Assembly: GCA_009761415.1 (NCBI GenBank)
Contig: QUOL01000015.1
Coordinates: 711,156 to 775,155, forward strand
From: Sarcomyxa edulis
Lineage: Eukaryota; Basidiomycota; Agaricomycetes; Agaricales; Mycenaceae
Direction: 5' to 3'
Length of the DNA: 64,000 nucleotides
Shown here: positions 37,573-50,670 of the stretch, in pieces
How positions within the stretch are numbered: the stretch's first letter is position 1
Layout of the letters: every line of letters begins with the position of its first letter
Made by a program: the position numbers and the translations under genes
Notes under the pieces: generated by a model
The model's input: only the letters and a program-made list of their open reading frames with translations
Database searches by the model: none
What the model was told of the DNA's origin: nothing

Positions 37573-40500
37573 TATGTTTCTTATCCGGGAATAGGGCGCC
37601 CTATTCCACTAACCCCGAGGTCATTTCAAGGCAAAACGGACGAAAAAGGTGACGGAATAGGGCGTTCAGTCACGAAATGTCACGGAATAGGGTGTTTTGT
37701 GACGGAATAGGGCGTTCGGTCACGGAATAGGGCGTCCTGTGACGGAATAGGGCGTTCTTTGACACAACAGTAGGAGCCAGAGCATTTTCCAAATAAGACA
37801 CTGGCTTGTTATTTGGAACATCCAAGAATGCAAAAGCGAGTACCAAGACGTGTCTGAGAGAAAAGTAAAAAATCATGGATCAAAGAGGGAACCATCGAAG
37901 TGGAGAAGACGTCAACCATACACCAAGACCAAAGTGAACGGTCAAAGCATCAGTTGCGACAAAAACGAAAAACCAACTCTGAGAGGCAAGACAAGAAGGC
38001 AATCAACCTTCAGCCGTGCAACCCCAAGATCGAGATGAAGTGTATGCATCAGAGACGCAAAAATATGAGATCAAAGAGGGAACCATCGAAGTGGACAGAC
38101 CGATACAAGACAAAGAACGGTCAAAACGCAAGTGAAACAGGATGAAGCCGTTAGACCCGTAATCGGAATCAGCCGCTACCCCCCCAGCTGGGACGTTAGG
38201 GTTGGGGTAGTTAGGCGGTTAGGGTTAGTGTTAGGCGTTAGGGTTAGTGTTAGGTGTTAGGGTTGAGGATCATATAAAAAAAAAGTGCGAGTTAGTATCA
38301 GAGTCAGAGTGTCAGTGTCAGTGTCAGTGCAGACATCAACTCACATACAAAATCAAGATAGTCAGACAGTCAGTCAAGTGAGCAACCGACCTATCTCAAA
38401 CAAGTCAACGAGCGACCGTTTCAAAAATAAAATGTGCATCACAATCAATTGTGGATCAAGTCAACAGAGTCAGTCAGACTCACATTCCAAATAAGATGAC
38501 GCCCCACTATTTGAAACTGAGTCACCAACACCAGTCACCAACACCAAGTCTAAGATGAATTGTGGATCAAGTCAACATAGTCAGACTCACATTCCAAATA
38601 AGACGACATCCCACTATTTGAAACTGAGTCACCAACACCAAGTCCAAGAAAACTCTAACAGCCCACATTCCAAATAAGACGACACCCCACTATTTGAAAC
38701 TGAGTCACCAACACCAAGTCTAAGATCAATTGTGGATCAAGTCAACATAGTCAGACTCACATTCCAAATAAGACGACATCCCACTATTTGGAAACTGAGT
38801 CACCAACACCAAGTCTGATGCTTAGAGTTACAATGTTTCAAATGAGATGACACTCCACTATGACACCAAGTGAGTCCAAACTAACCCCGAGTAACTTCGA
38901 GCTGAAACAACACGGAAATAACCCCGTGTAACCCCGAGTTCAAACGACATGGAAATAACCCCGTGTAACCCCGAGCTCAAACAGCACAGAAATAACCCCG
39001 AGTAACCCCGAGCTCATTTACGACAAACGACAAGGAAACAACTCCAAGCTACCCCAGCGTCACGCTATGAGAAGCGACCGGATCATATGTTTCTTATCCG
39101 GGAATAGGGCGCCCTATTCCACTAACCCCCGAGGTCATTTCAAGGCAAAACGGACGAAAAAGGTGACGGAATAGGGCGTTCAGTCACGAAATGTCACGGA
39201 ATAGGGTGTTTTGTGACGGAATAGGGCGTTCGGTCACGGAATAGGGCGTCCTGTGACGGAATAGGGCGTTCTTTGACACAACAGTAGGAGCCAGAGCATT
39301 TTCCAAATAAGACACTGGCTTGTTATTTGGAACATCCAAGAATGCAAAAGCGAGTACCAAGACGTGTCTGAGAGAAAAGTAAAAAATCATGGATCAAAGA
39401 GGGAACCATCGAAGTGGAGAAGACGTCAACCATACACCAAGACCAAAGTGAACGGTCAAAGCATCAGTTGCGACAAAAACGAAAAACCAACTCTGAGAGG
39501 CAAGACAAGAAGGCAATCAACCTTCAGCCGTGCAACCCCAAGATCGAGATGAAGTGTATGCATCAGAGACGCAAAAATATGAGATCAAAGAGGGAACCAT
39601 CGAAGTGGACAGACCGATACAAGACAAAGAACGGTCAAAACGCAAGTGAAACAGGGATGAAGCCGTTAGACCCGTAATCGGAATCAGCCGCTACCCCCCC
39701 AGCTGGGACGTTAGGGTTGGGGTAGTTAGGCGGTTAGGGTTAGTGTTAGGCGTTAGGGTTAGTGTTAGGTGTTAGGGTTGAGGATCATATAAAAAAAAAG
39801 TGCGAGTTAGTATCAGAGTCAGAGTGTCAGTGTCAGTGTCAGTGCAGACATCAACTCACATACAAAATCAAGATAGTCAGACAGTCAGTCAAGTGAGCAA
39901 CCGACCTATCTCAAACAAGTCAACGAGCGACCGTTTCAAAAATAAAATGTGCATCACAATCAATTGTGGATCAAGTCAACAGAGTCAGTCAGACTCACAT
40001 TCCAAATAAGATGACGCCCCACTATTTGAAACTGAGTCACCAACACCAGTCACCAACACCAAGTCTAAGATGAATTGTGGATCAAGTCAACATAGTCAGA
40101 CTCACATTCCAAATAAGACGACATCCCACTATTTGAAACTGAGTCACCAACACCAAGTCCAAGAAAACTCTAACAGCCCACATTCCAAATAAGACGACAC
40201 CCCACTATTTGAAACTGAGTCACCAACACCAAGTCTAAGATCAATTGTGGATCAAGTCAACATAGTCAGACTCACATTCCAAATAAGACGACATCCCACT
40301 ATTTGGAAACTGAGTCACCAACACCAAGTCTGATGCTTAGAGTTACAATGTTTCAAATGAGATGACACTCCACTATGACACCAAGTGAGTCCAAACTAAC
40401 CCCGAGTAACTTCGAGCTGAAACAACACGGAAATAACCCCGTGTAACCCCGAGTTCAAACGACATGGAAATAACCCCGTGTAACCCCGAGCTCAAACAGC

Positions 40501-42114
40501 ACAGAAATAACCCCGAGTAACCCCGAGCTCATTTACGACAAACGACAAGGAAACAACTCCAAGCTACCCCAGCGTCACGCTATGAGAAGCGACCGGATCA
40601 TATGTTTCTTATCCGGGAATAGGGCGCCCTATTCCACTAACCCCGAGGTCATTTCAAGGCAAAACGGACGAAAAAGGTGACGGAATAGGGCGTTCAGTCA
40701 CGAAATGTCACGGAATAGGGTGTTTTGTGACGGAATAGGGCGTTCGGTCACGGAATAGGGCGTCCTGTGACGGAATAGGGCGTTCTTTGACACAACAGTA
40801 GGAGCCAGAGCATTTTCCAAATAAGACACTGGCTTGTTATTTGGAACATCCAAGAATGCAAAAGCGAGTACCAAGACGTGTCTGAGAGAAAAGTAAAAAA
40901 TCATGGATCAAAGAGGGAACCATCGAAGTGGAGAAGACGTCAACCATACACCAAGACCAAAGTGAACGGTCAAAGCATCAGTTGCGACAAAAACGAAAAA
41001 CCAACTCTGAGAGGCAAGACAAGAAGGCAATCAACCTTCAGCCGTGCAACCCCAAGATCGAGATGAAGTGTATGCATCAGAGACGCAAAAATATGAGATC
41101 AAAGAGGGAACCATCGAAGTGGACAGACCGATACAAGACAAAGAACGGTCAAAACGCAAGTGAAACAGGGATGAAGCCGTTAGACCCGTAATCGGAATCA
41201 GCCGCTACCCCCCCAGCTGGGACGTTAGGGTTGGGGTAGTTAGGCGGTTAGGGTTAGTGTTAGGCGTTAGGGTTAGTGTTAGGTGTTAGGGTTGAGGATC
41301 ATATAAAAAAAAAGTGCGAGTTAGTATCAGAGTCAGAGTGTCAGTGTCAGTGTCAGTGCAGACATCAACTCACATACAAAATCAAGATAGTCAGACAGTC
41401 AGTCAAGTGAGCAACCGACCTATCTCAAACAAGTCAACGAGCGACCGTTTCAAAAATAAAATGTGCATCACAATCAATTGTGGATCAAGTCAACAGAGTC
41501 AGTCAGACTCACATTCCAAATAAGATGACGCCCCACTATTTGAAACTGAGTCACCAACACCAGTCACCAACACCAAGTCTAAGATGAATTGTGGATCAAG
41601 TCAACATAGTCAGACTCACATTCCAAATAAGACGACATCCCACTATTTGAAACTGAGTCACCAACACCAAGTCCAAGAAAACTCTAACAGCCCACATTCC
41701 AAATAAGACGACACCCCACTATTTGAAACTGAGTCACCAACACCAAGTCTAAGATCAATTGTGGATCAAGTCAACATAGTCAGACTCACATTCCAAATAA
41801 GACGACATCCCACTATTTGGAAACTGAGTCACCAACACCAAGTCTGATGCTTAGAGTTACAATGTTTCAAATGAGATGACACTCCACTATGACACCAAGT
41901 GAGTCCAAACTAACCCCGAGTAACTTCGAGCTGAAACAACACGGAAATAACCCCGTGTAACCCCGAGTTCAAACGACATGGAAATAACCCCGTGTAACCC
42001 CGAGCTCAAACAGCACAGAAATAACCCCGAGTAACCCCGAGCTCATTTACGACAAACGACAAGGAAACAACTCCAAGCTACCCCAGCGTCACGCTATGAG
42101 AAGCGACCGGATCA

Positions 42115-42692
42115 TATGTTTCTTATCCGGGAATAGGGCGCCCTATTCCACTAACCCCGAGGTCATTTCAAGGCAAAACGGACGAAAAAGGTGACGGAAT
42201 AGGGCGTTCAGTCACGAAATGTCACGGAATAGGGTGTTTTGTGACGGAATAGGGCGTTCGGTCACGGAATAGGGCGTCCTGTGACGGAATAGGGCGTTCT
42301 TTGACACAACAGTAGGAGCCAGAGCATTTTCCAAATAAGACACTGGCTTGTTATTTGGAACATCCAAGAATGCAAAAGCGAGTACCAAGACGTGTCTGAG
42401 AGAAAAGTAAAAAATCATGGATCAAAGAGGGAACCATCGAAGTGGAGAAGACGTCAACCATACACCAAGACCAAAGTGAACGGTCAAAGCATCAGTTGCG
42501 ACAAAAACGAAAAACCAACTCTGAGAGGCAAGACAAGAAGGCAATCAACCTTCAGCCGTGCAACCCCAAGATCGAGATGAAGTGTATGCATCAGAGACGC
42601 AAAAATATGAGATCAAAGAGGGAACCATCGAAGTGGACAGACCGATACAAGACAAAGAACGGTCAAAACGCAAGTGAAACAGGGATGAAGCC
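42115..42692 (+). repeat. Truncated unit 21 (578 bp)
   Basis: It breaks after GGGATGAAGCC, about 21 bp beyond the breakpoint of units 3 and 7. Confidence 0.95.
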
Positions 42693-44053
42693 TATGTTTC
42701 TTATCCGGGAATAGGGCGCCCTATTCCACTAACCCCGAGGTCATTTCAAGGCAAAACGGACGAAAAAGGTGACGGAATAGGGCGTTCAGTCACGAAATGT
42801 CACGGAATAGGGTGTTTTGTGACGGAATAGGGCGTTCGGTCACGGAATAGGGCGTCCTGTGACGGAATAGGGCGTTCTTTGACACAACAGTAGGAGCCAG
42901 AGCATTTTCCAAATAAGACACTGGCTTGTTATTTGGAACATCCAAGAATGCAAAAGCGACTACCAAGACGTGTCTGAGAGAGACAAGTAAAAATCAGGGA
43001 TCAAAGAGGGAACCAGAGCATTTTTCAAATAAGACACTGGCTTGTTATTTGGAAACATCAAAAAACGCAAAAGCGAGTGACAAGGCGTGTCTGAGTGAGA
43101 AGTAAAAATCAGGTATCAAAGAGGGAACCATCGAAGTGGAGAAGACGTCAACCATCCACCAAGCGCGAGACAAAGACCAAAGTGAACGGTCAACGCATCA
43201 GTTGCGACAAAAACAGAGACTGACTCTGAGAGGCAAGACAAGAAGGCAGACCAACCTTCAGCCGTGCAACCCCAAGATGGAGATGAAGTGTATGCATCAG
43301 AGACGCAAAAATATCAGATCAAAGAGCGAACCATCGAAGTGGACAGACCGATACAAGACGATCAAGACAAAGAACGGTCAAAACGCAAGTGAAACAGGGA
43401 TGAAGCCGTTAGACCCGTAATCGGAATCAGCCGCTACCCCCCCAGCTGGGACGTTAGGGTTGGGGTAGTTAGGCGGTTAGGGTTAGTGTTAGGCGTTAGG
43501 GTTAGTGTTAGGTGTTAGGGTTGAGGATCATATAAAAAAAAAGTGCGAGTTAGTATCAGAGTCAGAGTGTCAGTGTCAGTGTCAGTGCAGACATCAACTC
43601 ACATACAAAATCAAGATAGTCAGACAGTCAGTCAAGTGAGCAACCGACCTATCTCAAACAAGTCAACGAGCGACCGTTTCCGTTTCAAAAATAAAATGTG
43701 CATCACAATCAATTGTGGATCAAGTCAACATAGTCAGTCAGACTCACATTCCACATAAGACGGCACCCCACTATTTGGAAACTAAGTCACCAACACCAAG
43801 TCTAAGATCAATTGTGGACCAAGTCAACAGAGTCAGTCAGACCCACATTCCAAATAAGATGACGCCCCACTATTTGAAACTGAGTCACCAACACCAGCCA
43901 CCAACACCAAGTCTAGGATGAATTGTGGATCAAGTCAACATAGTCAGACTCACATTCCAAATAAGACGACATCCCACTATTTGAAACTGAGTCACCAACA
44001 CCAAGTCTGATGCAAGAACACTTAGGGTTACAATGTTTCAAATAAGATGACAC
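42693..44053 (+). repeat. Diverged subfamily unit 22 (1361 bp)
   Basis: It contains the same extra hairpin segment (about 43010-43120), the GCGCGAGACAAAGACC insertion and the GACGATCAAGAC variant as the outlier at 4857-5737. It has fewer CCAAATA monomers than standard units, a duplicated CGTTTC near 43675, and a right truncation after GATGACAC. It is the only strongly diverged unit inside the array. Confidence 0.9.
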
Positions 44054-47000
44054 TATGTTTCTTATCCGGGAATAGGGCGCCCTATTCCACTAACCCCGAG
44101 GTCATTTCAAGGCAAAACGGACGAAAAAGGTGACGGAATAGGGCGTTCAGTCACGAAATGTCACGGAATAGGGTGTTTTGTGACGGAATAGGGCGTTCGG
44201 TCACGGAATAGGGCGTCCTGTGACGGAATAGGGCGTTCTTTGACACAACAGTAGGAGCCAGAGCATTTTCCAAATAAGACACTGGCTTGTTATTTGGAAC
44301 ATCCAAGAATGCAAAAGCGAGTACCAAGACGTGTCTGAGAGAAAAGTAAAAAATCATGGATCAAAGAGGGAACCATCGAAGTGGAGAAGACGTCAACCAT
44401 ACACCAAGACCAAAGTGAACGGTCAAAGCATCAGTTGCGACAAAAACGAAAAACCAACTCTGAGAGGCAAGACAAGAAGGCAATCAACCTTCAGCCGTGC
44501 AACCCCAAGATCGAGATGAAGTGTATGCATCAGAGACGCAAAAATATGAGATCAAAGAGGGAACCATCGAAGTGGACAGACCGATACAAGACAAAGAACG
44601 GTCAAAACGCAAGTGAAACAGGGATGAAGCCGTTAGACCCGTAATCGGAATCAGCCGCTACCCCCCCAGCTGGGACGTTATGGTTGGGGTAGTTAGGCGG
44701 TTAGGGTTAGTGTTAGGCGTTAGGGTTAGTGTTAGGTGTTAGGGTTGAGGATCATATAAAAAAAAAGTGCGAGTTAGTATCAGAGTCAGAGTGTCAGTGT
44801 CAGTGTCAGTGCAGACATCAACTCACATACAAAATCAAGATAGTCAGACAGTCAGTCAAGTGAGCAACCGACCTATCTCAAACAAGTCAACGAGCGACCG
44901 TTTCAAAAATAAAATGTGCATCACAATCAATTGTGGATCAAGTCAACAGAGTCAGTCAGACTCACATTCCAAATAAGATGACGCCCCACTATTTGAAACT
45001 GAGTCACCAACACCAGTCACCAACACCAAGTCTAAGATGAATTGTGGATCAAGTCAACATAGTCAGACTCACATTCCAAATAAGACGACATCCCACTATT
45101 TGAAACTGAGTCACCAACACCAAGTCCAAGAAAACTCTAACAGCCCACATTCCAAATAAGACGACACCCCACTATTTGAAACTGAGTCACCAACACCAAG
45201 TCTAAGATCAATTGTGGATCAAGTCAACATAGTCAGACTCACATTCCAAATAAGACGACATCCCACTATTTGGAAACTGAGTCACCAACACCAAGTCTGA
45301 TGCTTAGAGTTACAATGTTTCAAATGAGATGACACTCCACTATGACACCAAGTGAGTCCAAACTAACCCCGAGTAACTTCGAGCTGAAACAACACGGAAA
45401 TAACCCCGTGTAACCCCGAGTTCAAACGACATGGAAATAACCCCGTGTAACCCCGAGCTCAAACAGCACAGAAATAACCCCGAGTAACCCCGAGCTCATT
45501 TACGACAAACGACAAGGAAACAACTCCAAGCTACCCCAGCGTCACGCTATGAGAAGCGACCGGATCATATGTTTCTTATCCGGGAATAGGGCGCCCTATT
45601 CCACTAACCCCGAGGTCATTTCAAGGCAAAACGGACGAAAAAGGTGACGGAATAGGGCGTTCAGTCACGAAATGTCACGGAATAGGGTGTTTTGTGACGG
45701 AATAGGGCGTTCGGTCACGGAATAGGGCGTCCTGTGACGGAATAGGGCGTTCTTTGACACAACAGTAGGAGCCAGAGCATTTTCCAAATAAGACACTGGC
45801 TTGTTATTTGGAACATCCAAGAATGCAAAAGCGAGTACCAAGACGTGTCTGAGAGAAAAGTAAAAAATCATGGATCAAAGAGGGAACCATCGAAGTGGAG
45901 AAGACGTCAACCATACACCAAGACCAAAGTGAACGGTCAAAGCATCAGTTGCGACAAAAACGAAAAACCAACTCTGAGAGGCAAGACAAGAAGGCAATCA
46001 ACCTTCAGCCGTGCAACCCCAAGATCGAGATGAAGTGTATGCATCAGAGACGCAAAAATATGAGATCAAAGAGGGAACCATCGAAGTGGACAGACCGATA
46101 CAAGACAAAGAACGGTCAAAACGCAAGTGAAACAGGGATGAAGCCGTTAGACCCGTAATCGGAATCAGCCGCTACCCCCCCAGCTGGGACGTTAGGGTTG
46201 GGGTAGTTAGGCGGTTAGGGTTAGTGTTAGGCGTTAGGGTTAGTGTTAGGTGTTAGGGTTGAGGATCATATAAAAAAAAAGTGCGAGTTAGTATCAGAGT
46301 CAGAGTGTCAGTGTCAGTGTCAGTGCAGACATCAACTCACATACAAAATCAAGATAGTCAGACAGTCAGTCAAGTGAGCAACCGACCTATCTCAAACAAG
46401 TCAACGAGCGACCGTTTCAAAAATAAAATGTGCATCACAATCAATTGTGGATCAAGTCAACAGAGTCAGTCAGACTCACATTCCAAATAAGATGACGCCC
46501 CACTATTTGAAACTGAGTCACCAACACCAGTCACCAACACCAAGTCTAAGATGAATTGTGGATCAAGTCAACATAGTCAGACTCACATTCCAAATAAGAC
46601 GACATCCCACTATTTGAAACTGAGTCACCAACACCAAGTCCAAGAAAACTCTAACAGCCCACATTCCAAATAAGACGACACCCCACTATTTGAAACTGAG
46701 TCACCAACACCAAGTCTAAGATCAATTGTGGATCAAGTCAACATAGTCAGACTCACATTCCAAATAAGACGACATCCCACTATTTGGAAACTGAGTCACC
46801 AACACCAAGTCTGATGCTTAGAGTTACAATGTTTCAAATGAGATGACACTCCACTATGACACCAAGTGAGTCCAAACTAACCCCGAGTAACTTCGAGCTG
46901 AAACAACACGGAAATAACCCCGTGTAACCCCGAGTTCAAACGACATGGAAATAACCCCGTGTAACCCCGAGCTCAAACAGCACAGAAATAACCCCGAGTA

Positions 47001-47081
47001 ACCCCGAGCTCATTTACGACAAACGACAAGGAAACAACTCCAAGCTACCCCAGCGTCACGCTATGAGAAGCGACCGGATCA

Positions 47082-47534
47082 TATGTTTCTTATCCGGGAA
47101 TAGGGCGCCCTATTCCACTAACCCCGAGGTCATTTCAAGGCAAAACGGACGAAAAAGGTGACGGAATAGGGCGTTCAGTCACGAAATGTCACGGAATAGG
47201 GTGTTTTGTGACGGAATAGGGCGTTCGGTCACGGAATAGGGCGTCCTGTGACGGAATAGGGCGTTCTTTGACACAACAGTAGGAGCCAGAGCATTTTCCA
47301 AATAAGACACTGGCTTGTTATTTGGAACATCCAAGAATGCAAAAGCGAGTACCAAGACGTGTCTGAGAGAAAAGTAAAAAATCATGGATCAAAGAGGGAA
47401 CCATCGAAGTGGAGAAGACGTCAACCATACACCAAGACCAAAGTGAACGGTCAAAGCATCAGTTGCGACAAAAACGAAAAACCAACTCTGAGAGGCAAGA
47501 CAAGAAGGCAATCAACCTTCAGCCGTGCAACCCC
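47082..47534 (+). repeat. Last unit, cut at 453 bp by unrelated sequence
   Basis: Identity to the standard unit ends after CGTGCAACCCC at 47534. The sequence beyond (TAGTATTATTACC) matches neither the repeat nor the missing part of the helicase gene. This is the only unit in the array not followed by a new head. Confidence 0.9.
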
Positions 47535-48272
47535 TAGTATTATTACCAACACAGAAAACCACACCGATATCCTCAACACAGTCGGCCAAAAACACCTGGA
47601 AGGAATTGAAATTTCAAAATTCTGAGGAGACAGTTTTGTAGCCAGGGTTCGAAATAGTATATCCCGTGGATAGGATTACGTAATCGGACCCTCTATACGT
47701 CCGTACGATGGGACACAGTAAGGGGTGTTTTGGACCGAGAAATCGGGCACTCGGCAACTTGGGAGCTGAATTAGTACCTTTGCCCCTCGTCCCCTCCCTT
47801 AGCAAAGTACCTAGCCTTGATCAGGGTACTTCAGAGAGTATATGACTAAACTCTGGAAGTTTCCCCCACATTATTGCTTGTGTAATGGGTCATTCACTGA
47901 AAAAGCCAAAACCTGACACTAAATTGCCTGTAGAAATAGGTAGAGTCAAGATTAAAAAAATTCCTTCGGTTATAATGACCCCCCATATTGTAGCTCCATA
48001 TAGATACCAACATCATAATATTCCGTGAGGTATTGAGGTCAAACGGTGGCCTCGAACGTAGGATTGTTCGAGGAGGACCGCGTTTCCCACGCCACTTGGC
48101 GGGCCGGCTGCGGTGTCGACGCCATTTACACAGTCGTCTACCGGCTACTCAGTTCCCCGGAGCCCCCAGTTCTGTGTCCCTACTCTCCGGAAGTCCACCG
48201 GGCCGGCCACGCAGCTTCCACAGCCAACCACAGTCCCTCCCCACAGCCGGCCACTGTGCTGTCCACAGCCCG
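47535..48272. other. Right flank of the array, nothing recognised
   Basis: No frame here resembles the C-terminal region preserved in the relic at 6672-7855, so this is not the rest of the interrupted helicase. There is no TTAGGG tract at the join. Short frames on both strands have no recognisable content. Confidence 0.45.
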
Positions 48273-48860
48273 TACTGTGATCGGAGTCTGTGCACAGCCG
48301 TTCGGAGCTTCAATTTGACTGTGCACAGCTTCCACAGCAGCGCGGACTGTGCCGTCGGAGCTTGAACTATGTACGCAGTCTGCGGTCACAGTTCAAATCT
48401 CCGCTCACTCTATACTCACACAGCTCCGCACAGTCCCTTCCACAGTCAGCCCTATCCTCTCCTTGTCCTCTCCTCGTCACTCACCACATGTACTACAGCA
48501 ACACCACTGCGCAACTCTCCGTGTCAAATTTGCGACCTACCTCCCGGATTGCATAAAACTCGTATTTTCTCGACTTAACCACATAAAACTCGGTGAGTCC
48601 TACCGTTTTTTCCACTTATCTATACTGATCTTATTACTTGTCTGCACTGATCTTATTCCACATACTGTAACAGATCCTACCTCATATTTTAGATACGAAG
48701 AGGATTTAGTGGTGGGACTCAGGACTCGCGAGGGATTGGAACTCTAGGTAAGCAAATCCCTCATCTTGTTCCATATCGCAGATATCGATTACGGAGACCA
48801 AATTCCATGACCTCGTCAAGACATCCCGATAATCCCGGGAGGAATTCACGGTTACATGCG
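48273..48860 (+). repeat. Dispersed intron-like repeat, copy A
   Basis: It begins with a 141-bp block (48273-48413) almost identical to 53202-53342, rich in CACAG and carrying the 10-bp palindrome CTGTGCACAG. It continues with AAAACTCGGTGAGTCCTACC (donor-like), a GATTGGAACTCTAGGTAAG donor-like site at about 48747, an acceptor-like CGCAG near 48780, and the core ATCCCGATAATCCCGGGAGG at about 48823. The same order of blocks recurs in copy C, so this is one element of about 590 bp. Confidence 0.7.
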
Positions 48861-49559
48861 CATCCTCCGAAAAGTCCTACCCTCGAACAACGAAGTCACA
48901 TCGCCTCACCTCTCTTCTTATTTTCCCCTCTCCTGCCAATCTCTCTACTTTGTCGCATTCCCTGTTTTGCTTCCATCACCGAGATCCCCTATCCATCTCT
49001 CGTCCGGAATTCTCTACCTGTGGTACTTATTAGTATTTCGAAATAATATTCTCCAATTCCCGTGTGAAGCTCGTCTCCCATGTCCACCTCCCTCGCGGCG
49101 TAGTGCCAACGTACACGGATACGATGTAGTCCTTATAGACACGCCAGTCTTCCATGACGTCAAGTCTGGAGTCGTGTGAGGTCACAACGCTTGGAGATGA
49201 TTGGAAGTGAGCCGGCGAGTTGACCTGTTTTTTTATTCATTGAAACTTGCAGGTTCCTGAACTCCTTTCATTGGAGCTCTAGGGAGACGGCTCTCCTCGC
49301 GTTTGGCATACCAAAAGGTACGCACAACTCTTGGTTTGATGACTGTTATTTAATGAGTTCATAGGGTAACTGCGTTGCACAATACGGTGTTGGGAGGGAG
49401 CCGCATTGTGATCGATCCTGGTCAGATGACCCTACTCCTCTTCCCATGGGCGCCGTCTATGACTGTCGTAGCTCTTACCCTCACTTCGACCCAGCTTTCC
49501 ACGACTCCACGACTAGCCTCGACGACGATACCCAACCGATATATTCGAGGTGTTAACCC

Positions 49560-49660
49560 AAACCCTCATTCATCTTGCTCCACATCGCAGACGTCGAACA
49601 TGGAGCTACATGACCTCTTCAGGAGATCCCGACAATCCCGGGAGGGACTTACGGTCAAGG
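49560..49660 (+). repeat. Dispersed repeat, partial copy E
   Basis: It has CCCTCATTCATCTTGC, an acceptor-like CATCGCAG and the core GATCCCGACAATCCCGGGAG (49626). Only the right-hand part of the element is recognisable. Confidence 0.55.
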
Positions 49661-50426
49661 AGCTCATTCACATCACTCGATCCGCAACTGTGGCGCTGAA
49701 CGTCCACAATTATACAAAGAACATCCTATCCTCACTCATTCTCGCTGTCAGAACATCGCGTGATGTAGAAGCAAATATGTTATCAAGCCGCATCTCTTCT
49801 GTGCTTGTTCTCGCCGTTCAAGCCCTTATCACCTCAACAACCACATATTAACGGCTCGAAGATATTGGATTGTATACAAAAAGGTATGGAAAGTCGGAAA
49901 TTTTCTTTTTCTTCTTTCTCACTCGACGCACCCGTTTCTCAAAACTCCACCTGGCTACACTGGAAAAGTACAAACCCGAGAAGACCTTCACTCGGATGCG
50001 TCTACGGGCGTAACTCGTGTATACCTCCCAAAGTATGTCAGTGGTCTCGATGCTTTTGACGGTCATCTATACGTCGATGTGCTAGAAGCGAAGTCATATC
50101 CTACAGCAACACTGTGCGTATCTCTCCCAGCCTTCAATGCGTTCTCATGCCTTGTACTCAGTTGTACCGCAGCTTGGACAGAATTACTGCCAGATTTGGA
50201 TCCTATCGAGTACCAGGTTGTATTTCTAAATTCTCGCGCGTTGACAGGAGACGAGTCAGTCTTTCCACAGAACCCTCGTCGTTCACGTTCACCGCATAAC
50301 CCGCAGCAATACCACAGTCTTCCAACAGCAGGATCGCATCTCAAATCCCCGTCAACTTTACTAACTATCTCTCGCTTCACCAAGTGGCTCCCGCAAGGAT
50401 TCGTGTATTTTTCCTTTTACCGCGAT

Positions 50427-50670
50427 AAGATCTCGGTAAGTCCTATCGTTTATCTACACCTTTTTCAAAACCATATAATACTTATGTTTAGAATACACCT
50501 GGATTCTGTGCAGATAATGAAGCCTTAGGATTCACAGAGGGTTGGAACTCGAGGTAAGTAATCACCTCGCTCACCGGATTCATTCGCAGTCGTTGAGTAC
50601 AACGAGCAACGTTCTTGACCTGGTCCACAGATCCCGACAATCCCGGGAGAGATTGACAATTAGGGCATGC
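50427..50670 (+). repeat. Dispersed repeat, copy B
   Basis: It has TCTCGGTAAGTCCTATCG, then GGTTGGAACTCGAGGTAAG (donor-like, about 50553), ATTCGCAGTCGTTGAGTAC and the core ATCCCGACAATCCCGGGAG at about 50631. It lacks the CACAG block. Confidence 0.6.

Larger units (their letters stand above)
14737..47534 (+). repeat. Main array: 25 head-to-tail units, 1514 bp standard length
   Basis: Unit starts (TATGTTTCTTATCC): 14737, 16251, 17765, 18322, 19836, 21350, 22864, 23421, 24932, 25702, 27214, 28727, 30240, 31737, 33253, 34765, 36278, 37573, 39086, 40601, 42115, 42693, 44054, 45568 and 47082. Sixteen units are 1511-1516 bp and one is 1497 bp. The others are cut on the right only (557, 557, 770, 1295, 578, 1361 and 453 bp). 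Standard units are almost identical. Internal open frames (62-104 aa on either strand) consist of simple repeats, shift with single indels and are not genes. The array starts inside the helicase gene and ends against unrelated sequence; neither flank continues the other, and I see no target-site duplication. Confidence 0.95.

Noticed and set aside
14834..47385. Recurrent 62-104-residue open frames within each repeat unit on both strands
   Set aside because: They are built from internal short repeats, are cut or shifted by single-base indels between otherwise identical units, contain no domain, and their ends vary with each truncation. They follow from repeat composition rather than coding selection.
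14737..47534. CRISPR array
   Set aside because: Units are about 1.5 kb with no repeat/spacer alternation, no cas genes, and the genome is eukaryotic.
14737..47534. Ribosomal DNA intergenic spacer
   Set aside because: No 18S, 5.8S, 28S or 5S sequence is seen within or beside the units.
14737..47534. Autonomous LINE or LTR retrotransposon
   Set aside because: No reverse transcriptase, integrase or endonuclease motifs, no poly-A end and no long terminal repeats. A non-autonomous element remains possible.
47535..48000. Remaining 3' part of the interrupted helicase gene
   Set aside because: None of the three plus-strand frames resembles the C-terminal region seen in the relic at 6672-7855 or in the copy at the right edge.
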